Source: JBDLRH01 sp039800165 (GTDB lineage Bacteria; Pseudomonadota; Gammaproteobacteria; Burkholderiales; Burkholderiaceae_C). From it: a stretch of 25,812 nt of DNA. The stretch is from assembly GCA_039800165.1 (NCBI GenBank), contig JBDLRH010000140.1, positions 1-25,812 of the forward strand, in the 5' to 3' direction. The notes under the pieces were generated by a model, which was not told the origin of the DNA, searched no databases, and worked only from the letters and a program-made list of their open reading frames with translations. Positions 21,551-25,812 of this stretch are shown one piece after another (position 1 is the stretch's first letter; the number at the start of each line of letters is the position of its first letter). A program made the position numbers and the translations under genes.

Positions 21551-22944
21551 CACCGGGGCGCAGCCTCGGCACGCAGCGCCGCTTCAGCCTGCAGCGCAAT
21601 GTTGAGCACGGTGTCGTCGCGCCACGCGCCGCTCCAGATCATCAGGCCGACCGGCAGTTCGTCGGCTGCGTGGCAAGGAATCGAGATTGCGCAGCCATCG
21701 AAACTGTTGACCACGGTGGTGTTGCGCAGCAACAGTGCATTGACGCGATAAAACGCGTCGTCGCGCTCGGCGCCCGGTGCCACCTGCGCAATCGGCGGCG
21801 CGATGATGGGCACCGTGGGCGACAGCACCGCATCAAAGCCTTGCAGGGACTGCGTCACGCGCGCGATCCACCGTCGCCGGTCGTGCACCAGCTGCAGGTA
21901 TTCCCAGGCTTTCATCGCCGCACCGCGCTCGATGCGGGCGCGCACGCGGGGGTCGTAGCCGTCGCCGCGCCGGGCGATCAGCTCGCGGTGCCACTGGTAG
22001 CTTTCGCTGGCGACGAAGCCGCCGGTGGCAAGCATCGGTGCCAGGTCGCGCAGTTCGGTCAGCTCGATCTCGGTGATCTGCGCACCGCACGCCGCCAGGC
22101 GCGACAGCGCACGTTCAAACGCGCGGGCCACGGCAGGCTCCAGGCCGTCGAGCATGACGCTGCGTGCGACCGCCAGGCGGTAGCTGGCCACGGGCGCGGC
22201 GCTGCGCACGACCGGTCGCGCGGACAGCACCTCGTGCGCCACGATCGCGTCGCGCACGCTGCGCGTCAGCGCACAGGCGGTGTCGAGCGTCGGCGACAAC
22301 GGCACGCTGCCGGTGGTGGGCACGGCGGCCGCGGTGCACTTGAAGCCGACGATGCCGTTGAGCGCGGCCGGAATGCGGATCGAGCCACCGGTGTCCGAGC
22401 CCAGGCCCACAAAGGCCGCGCCGCTGGCCACCGACACCCCCGCGCCGGAGGACGACCCGCCCGGCACGCGCGGGGTGGTGGCATCGCCCACGCAGGCAGG
22501 CGTGGCGAAGTGCGGGTTGGTGCCCACGCCCGAATACGCGAACTCCACCATGTGGGTGCGGCCCAGCGAAATGCCGCCGGCAGCGCGCAGTCGGGCCACC
22601 GCCGCGCCGTCTTCCGTGGCCGCGGGCGCATCGGCCAGCACGGTGGAGCCGGCGGCGCTGACCTGGCCTGCGACATCGAACAGGTCCTTGATCGAGACGG
22701 CCAGGGCGGCCAGGGGCTGGCGCTGCATGGCCGATGGATCGGCCTGCCGGGCGCGGTCCACTGCACGGGCGGCGTCCAGCGCGGCCGCCAGGTCGCTGCG
22801 CACAAAGGCATGGGCGCAGGCCGGGCCGCGCGCCGCGTCGATGCATTGCTCCATCAGGGCTTCGGCACGCATCTGGCCGCTGGCGAGGCGTTCACGGGCG
22901 GCGACCAGGTCAAGGCGGGTGATCTCGGGAAGGCGGACGGGCAT
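21550..22944 (-). CDS. Amidase signature family hydrolase, substrate unknown
   Basis: A 464-residue amidase-signature enzyme that would hydrolyse a carboxamide to acid and ammonia. The Ser-cisSer-Lys triad is intact: Lys86 in VSIKDLFDV, cis-Ser164 in PGGSSSGAG, and nucleophile Ser188 in SDTGGSIRIPAALNGIVGFKCT. The region after the triad (CTAAAVPTTGSVPLSPTLDT) differs from the KPTYGRVSR form of GatA, and there is no gatC or gatB nearby, so it is unlikely to be the tRNA amidotransferase subunit. The start used is ATG 22944; TTG at 22953 would add three residues. No clear ribosome site is visible. Its stop overlaps the nnr start (TGATG). It diverges from rpsB across a gap of about 230 bases. Confidence 0.88.
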   Translation of the reverse strand: MPVRLPEITRLDLVAARERLASGQMRAEALMEQCIDAARGPACAHAFVRSDLAAALDAARAVDRARQADPSAMQRQPLAALAVSIKDLFDVAGQVSAAGSTVLADAPAATEDGAAVARLRAAGGISLGRTHMVEFAYSGVGTNPHFATPACVGDATTPRVPGGSSSGAGVSVASGAAFVGLGSDTGGSIRIPAALNGIVGFKCTAAAVPTTGSVPLSPTLDTACALTRSVRDAIVAHEVLSARPVVRSAAPVASYRLAVARSVMLDGLEPAVARAFERALSRLAACGAQITEIELTELRDLAPMLATGGFVASESYQWHRELIARRGDGYDPRVRARIERGAAMKAWEYLQLVHDRRRWIARVTQSLQGFDAVLSPTVPIIAPPIAQVAPGAERDDAFYRVNALLLRNTTVVNSFDGCAISIPCHAADELPVGLMIWSGAWRDDTVLNIALQAEAALRAEAAPR

Positions 22945-23022
22945 GGGCTTCAAGGCTGAAGGAAAGGCTCAGGGAGCAGGACGGGCCGGTGCAGGGGGCG
23001 GGGAGGCAGCGCAACCCGGACG

Positions 23023-23031
23023 TGTTACACT
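23023..23031 (+). promoter_or_regulatory. Extended -10 promoter for rpsB
   Basis: TGTTACACT is an extended -10 (TG, one base, TACACT) about 145 bases before the rpsB ATG. No good -35 is seen 17 bases upstream. A start site near 23038 would give a leader of about 138 bases. Confidence 0.5.
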
Positions 23032-23037
23032 CTACCG

Positions 23038-23175
23038 GTTTTGCTGAGCTTAGTGCCCGCCTTTGCGGGCCCGCAGACGCAAGACCAATCGCAAACCAGT
23101 CCACCAAGGTGTCGACGCAGGCCCCGAGCCTGCCGAGATTCGGACTGGATTTCAGACCCAACCTTTGGAGCTCTC
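23038..23175 (+). promoter_or_regulatory. Structured 5' leader of rpsB
   Basis: The leader can fold strongly: a hairpin GCCCGC/GCGGGC just after the predicted start site, then a seven-base perfect pairing CCAGTCC (23096-23102) with GGACTGG (23142-23148) enclosing an inner hairpin GCAGG/CCTGC (23117-23121, 23129-23133). The ribosome site GGAG (23167-23170) follows. In E. coli the rpsB leader is the target of S2 autoregulation; whether this leader does the same is inference. Confidence 0.5.
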
Positions 23176-23922
23176 ATGACCACCATGCGTCAGATGCTGG
23201 AAGCCGGCGTCCACTTCGGACACCAGACGCGCTTCTGGAACCCCAAGATGGCCCCCTTCATTTTTGGCCATCGCAACAAGATCCACATCATCAACCTGGA
23301 AAAATCGCTTCCGATGTTCCAGGAGGCGACCAAGTTCGTCAAACAGCTTGCAGCCAACCGCGGCACGATCCTGATGGTGGGCACCAAGCGCCAGGCGCGC
23401 GAGATCGTGGCGGCCGAGGCGCAGCGCGCCGGCGTGCCCTACGTTGACCAGCGCTGGCTGGGCGGCATGCTGACCAACTTCAAGACGGTCAAGACCTCCA
23501 TCAAGCGCCTGAAGGACATGAAGGCGCAGCAGGAAGCCGGCCTGGACGCGATGAGCAAGAAAGAGCAGCTGATGTTCCAGCGCGAGATCGAGAAGCTGGA
23601 AAAGGACATCGGCGGCATCCAGGACATGAACACGCTGCCCGACGCGATCTTCGTGATCGATGTGGGCTTCCACAAGATCGCCGTGGCCGAAGCCCAAAAG
23701 CTGGGCATCCCGCTGGTGGGCGTGGTGGACTCCAACCACTCGCCCGAGGGCATCGACTACGTGATCCCCGGCAACGATGACTCGGCCAAGGCGGTCACGC
23801 TGTACGCCCGCGGCATCGCCGACGCCATCCTCGAGGGCCGCGCCAATGCGGTCACCGACGTGGTCAAGGCCGTGGCCGGCGGCGACGAGTTCGTCGAGGT
23901 CGAGGAAGGCAACGCCGCCTGA
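23176..23922 (+). CDS. rpsB: 30S ribosomal protein S2
   Basis: A 248-residue S2, the normal size. It joins the 30S subunit late, near S1, and is needed for S1 binding and initiation. Diagnostic segments: MLEAGVHFGHQTRFWNPKM (8-26), FIFGHRNKIHIINLEKS (28-44), VDQRWLGGMLTNFKTV (89-104) and GIPLVGVVDSNHSPEGIDYVIPGNDD (about 177-202). The ATG at 23176 has GGAG 5 bases upstream; an ATG at 23185 would leave a shorter N-terminus, and in-frame codons further upstream belong to the leader. It is the first gene of the rpsB-tsf-pyrH-frr cluster and is separated from tsf by a terminator-like hairpin. It is probably autoregulated through its leader. Confidence 0.98.
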   Translation: MTTMRQMLEAGVHFGHQTRFWNPKMAPFIFGHRNKIHIINLEKSLPMFQEATKFVKQLAANRGTILMVGTKRQAREIVAAEAQRAGVPYVDQRWLGGMLTNFKTVKTSIKRLKDMKAQQEAGLDAMSKKEQLMFQREIEKLEKDIGGIQDMNTLPDAIFVIDVGFHKIAVAEAQKLGIPLVGVVDSNHSPEGIDYVIPGNDDSAKAVTLYARGIADAILEGRANAVTDVVKAVAGGDEFVEVEEGNAA

Positions 23923-23944
23923 GGGCGCGTGCCGACGCGATCGC

Positions 23945-23970
23945 AAAGGGGCTGTGTCAGCCCCTTTTTT
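23945..23970 (+). terminator. Terminator/attenuator between rpsB and tsf
   Basis: A perfect ten-base stem AAAGGGGCTG (23945-23954) and CAGCCCCTTT (23958-23967), loop TGT, ending in six Ts (23965-23970): a textbook rho-independent terminator. It should set the ratio of S2 to EF-Ts by partial readthrough unless tsf has its own promoter. Confidence 0.9.
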
Positions 23971-23973
23971 GCA

Positions 23974-23999
23974 GCCGGGCGCCTGCGGGCAGGCCCGGC
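23974..23999 (+). other. Second hairpin in the rpsB-tsf gap
   Basis: A seven-base perfect inverted repeat GCCGGGC (23974-23980) and GCCCGGC (23993-23999) with a further internal GCCTG/CAGGC pairing option. It has no T run, and starts 3 bases after the terminator Ts. Its role is unknown; it may protect a processed mRNA end or act with the terminator. Confidence 0.55.
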
Positions 24000-24040
24000 C
24001 ACTGGTTTCACCGAGATTCATTGAACTGACGGAGCACACA

Positions 24041-24931
24041 ATGGCTGCAATCACCGCAAGCATGGTCGCCGAGCTGCGCGCCAAGACCGACGCCCCCATG
24101 ATGGAGTGCAAGAAGGCCCTCACCGAGGCCGACGGCAACATGGACAAGGCCGAGGAGATCCTGCGCGTCAAGCTGGGCAACAAGGCCGGCAAGGCCGCCG
24201 CACGCATCACCGCCGAAGGCGTGGTGGCCGCGCACATCGAGGGCAGCACCGGCGCCCTGATCGAAGTCAACTGCGAGACCGACTTCGTCACCAAGAACGA
24301 CAGCTTCATCGCCCTGGCCAAGGCCGCGGCGCAGCTGGTGGCCAAGCACAACCCGGCCGACGTGGCCGCGCTCGGTGCGCTTGCCTACAGCCAGGACGGC
24401 TTCGGCCCGACGCTGGAAGACGTGCGCAAGGGCCTGATCGGCAAGATCGGCGAGAACATGTCGTTCCGCCGCTTCAAGCGCTTTGCCTCGGGCGCCAAGC
24501 TCGCCTCGTACCTGCACGGCACCCGCATCGGCGTGGTGGTCGAGTTCGACGGTGACGAAGTCGCCGCCAAGGACGTCGCGATGCACGTGGCCGCCATGAA
24601 GCCGGTGGCGCTGACCAGCGCCGACGTGCCGGCCGAGCTGATCGAGAAAGAGCGCTCGGTGGCCACCGCCAAGGCGGCTGAATCCGGCAAGCCGGCCGAC
24701 ATCGCTGCCAAGATGATCGAAGGCTCGGTGCAGAAGTACCTCAAGGAGGTGTCGCTGTTCAACCAGCCGTTCGTGAAGAACGACAAGCAGACGGTCGAGC
24801 AGATGCTCAAGGCCGGCGGCACCAACGTGAAGGCGTTCACCCTGTACGTGGTGGGCGAGGGCATCGAGAAGAAGGTCGACGACTTCGCTGCCGAGGTGGC
24901 CGCGCAGGTCGCCGCCGCCAAGGCCGCCTGA
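24041..24931 (+). CDS. tsf: Elongation factor Ts
   Basis: A 296-residue EF-Ts, the nucleotide exchange factor that regenerates EF-Tu-GTP in the cytosol. The N-terminal UBA-like module holds KTDAPMMECKKAL (15-27), and the core contains the TDFV motif (80-83, in VNCETDFVTKND) that inserts at the EF-Tu Mg/GDP site. Two core subdomains and a C-terminal module (FVKNDKQTVEQML) follow; the protein ends in an Ala/Lys-rich helix. The ATG at 24041 has GGAG 6 bases upstream. It lies 118 bases after rpsB with a strong terminator in the gap, so its transcription depends on readthrough or on a promoter I could not identify with confidence. Confidence 0.98.
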   Translation: MAAITASMVAELRAKTDAPMMECKKALTEADGNMDKAEEILRVKLGNKAGKAAARITAEGVVAAHIEGSTGALIEVNCETDFVTKNDSFIALAKAAAQLVAKHNPADVAALGALAYSQDGFGPTLEDVRKGLIGKIGENMSFRRFKRFASGAKLASYLHGTRIGVVVEFDGDEVAAKDVAMHVAAMKPVALTSADVPAELIEKERSVATAKAAESGKPADIAAKMIEGSVQKYLKEVSLFNQPFVKNDKQTVEQMLKAGGTNVKAFTLYVVGEGIEKKVDDFAAEVAAQVAAAKAA

Positions 24932-24939
24932 GCGGCCCC

Positions 24940-24958
24940 GGCCACCCCCGGGGTGGCC
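24940..24958 (+). terminator. GC-rich hairpin after tsf, possible terminator
   Basis: An eight-base stem GGCCACCC/GGGTGGCC with a three-base loop starts 9 bases after the tsf stop. There is no T run after it, so intrinsic termination is doubtful; it could mark an mRNA 3' end or a pause site. Confidence 0.4.
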
Positions 24959-24998
24959 CGCGTACCAGCGGCGACTGCCGGGGGCAGCGCCGCGCCGC

Positions 24999-25004
24999 TA
25001 CACT
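24999..25004 (+). promoter_or_regulatory. Possible -10 box for pyrH
   Basis: TACACT lies 28 bases before the pyrH ATG, with CTGCCG (24975-24980) 18 bases upstream as a weak -35. It resembles the TACACT found before rpsB. A start site near 25011 would give a 20-base leader containing AGGAG. Confidence 0.4.
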
Positions 25005-25031
25005 CGACACGTTTTTCCAGGAGCCGCACGC

Positions 25032-25754
25032 ATGCCACAGCCCCAGCCTGCCCACCAGCGCATCCTTCTGAAGCTGTCGGGCGAAGCGCTCATGGGCGAC
25101 GACGCCTTCGGTATCAACCGCGCCACCATCGTGCGCATCGTTGAAGAGGTGGCCGAGGTGGTGGGCCTGGGGGTGCAGGTCGCGGTGGTCATCGGCGGGG
25201 GCAACATCTTCCGCGGCGTGGCAGGCGGCTCGGTCGGCATGGACCGCGCGACGGCCGACTACATGGGCATGCTGGCCACGGTGATGAACGCGCTGGCCCT
25301 GGCCGACACGATGAACAAGCAGGGCCTGACCGCCCGCGTGATGTCGGCCATCGGCATCGAGCAGGTGGTCGAGCCCTATGTGCGCCCCAAGGCGCTGCAG
25401 TACCTCGAAGAAGGCAAGGTGGTGGTGTTTGCCGCCGGCACCGGCAACCCCTTCTTCACCACCGACACCGCTGCGGCGCTGCGCGGCGCCGAAATCGGTG
25501 CCGAGATCGTGCTCAAGGCCACCAAGGTCGACGGGGTCTACACCGCCGATCCCAAAAAGGACCCGACGGCGACCCGTTTCGCCTCCATCACCTTTGATGA
25601 GGCCATGGGCCGCAATCTGGAGGTGATGGACGCCACCGCCTTCGCTCTGTGCCGCGATCAGAAACTGCCGGTCAAGGTGTTTTCCATCTTCAAAAGCGGC
25701 GCGCTGCGGCGCGTGGTGCTGGGCGAAGATGAGGGCACCTTGGTGCACGTCTGA
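25032..25754 (+). CDS. pyrH: UMP kinase
   Basis: A 240-residue UMP kinase of the amino-acid kinase fold; it phosphorylates UMP to UDP with ATP and supplies all pyrimidine nucleotides. Typical bacterial enzymes are hexamers, GTP-activated and UTP-inhibited. Motifs: KLSGEAL (14-20, ATP site), GGGNIFRG (55-62), MDRATADYMGMLATVMN (70-86, UMP site), GTGNPFFTTDTAA (136-148) and KATKVDGVYTADP (162-174). The ATG at 25032 has AGGAG (25019-25023) 8 bases upstream. It is 100 bases after tsf and 33 bases before frr, the normal bacterial order. Confidence 0.98.
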   Translation: MPQPQPAHQRILLKLSGEALMGDDAFGINRATIVRIVEEVAEVVGLGVQVAVVIGGGNIFRGVAGGSVGMDRATADYMGMLATVMNALALADTMNKQGLTARVMSAIGIEQVVEPYVRPKALQYLEEGKVVVFAAGTGNPFFTTDTAAALRGAEIGAEIVLKATKVDGVYTADPKKDPTATRFASITFDEAMGRNLEVMDATAFALCRDQKLPVKVFSIFKSGALRRVVLGEDEGTLVHV

Positions 25755-25787
25755 CCGTTTCCTTTCTCCTTCATTGCAGCCCACACC

Positions 25788-25812
25788 ATGAGCATTCAGG
25801 ACATCAAGAAGA
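25788..25812 (+). CDS. frr: Ribosome recycling factor, 5' end only
   Basis: Only eight codons are visible (MSIQDIKK), matching the usual start of ribosome recycling factor, which with EF-G splits post-termination ribosomes. The call rests on this N-terminus plus position right after pyrH, the near-universal order. The 33-base gap is pyrimidine-rich and has no obvious Shine-Dalgarno site, so translation may be coupled to pyrH or depend on an unstructured leader. Confidence 0.85.

Noticed and set aside
21550..22944. Amidase as GatA of the tRNA amidotransferase
   Set aside because: No gatC or gatB nearby, and the region after the catalytic serine lacks the GatA-typical sequence.
20869..22959. 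Plus-strand open frame opposite the amidase and the start of nnr
   Set aside because: Both opposite-strand genes have intact catalytic motifs. The plus-strand translation is Arg/Ala/Gly-rich and shows no domain.

Overview
This is a GC-rich (high G+C at third codon positions, CTG-dominated leucine codons) stretch of bacterial chromosome. It holds 17 protein genes, two of them cut by the window edges, and one tRNA gene. Protein sequences and gene order (dapC-dapD-pilU-dapE; smc-zipA-ligA; a phaR-type regulator; tRNA-Leu beside rnr; rpsB-tsf-pyrH-frr) point to a betaproteobacterium of the order Burkholderiales, probably near the Comamonadaceae/Leptothrix-Rubrivivax group. That placement is inference from recalled family features, not from a search. 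Nearly everything is core genome: I see no insertion sequence, prophage, CRISPR array or integrase.

Layout. Positions 1-4117 (minus strand) form a lysine/peptidoglycan-precursor cluster, dapC-dapD-pilU-dapE, with a twitching-motility ATPase gene placed between the biosynthetic genes; dapE runs off the left edge. Diverging from it, 4225-11647 (plus) carries smc, zipA, ligA and def: chromosome condensation, division-ring anchoring, DNA ligation and N-terminal protein processing. At 11755-16294 (plus) are a PhaR-type polyhydroxyalkanoate regulator, a membrane-bound hybrid histidine kinase, and rimO, which starts 7 bases after the kinase stop. A tRNA-Leu(CAG) on the minus strand (16357-16441), with its own terminator and extended -10 promoter, lies back to back with rnr (RNase R, plus), which lacks the usual N-terminal helix-turn-helix and has a collagen-like Lys/Gly tail. 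A short-chain dehydrogenase follows. Two minus-strand genes, an amidase and a bifunctional NAD(P)H-hydrate repair enzyme, overlap at a TGATG. The right end (23176-25812, plus) is the translation/nucleotide cluster rpsB-tsf-pyrH-frr, with a structured rpsB leader and a strong terminator between rpsB and tsf.

No stretch above 300 bases lacks a gene; the longest gap (about 230 bases, 22945-23175) is the divergent amidase/rpsB control region. I did not find a clearly new system. The points most worth a second look are the start and domain content of rnr, the dense divergent tRNA/rnr control region, the rpsB leader and rpsB-tsf attenuator, the inverted repeat at the dapC start, the histidine kinase between phaR and rimO, and short in-frame repeat expansions in three unrelated housekeeping genes.
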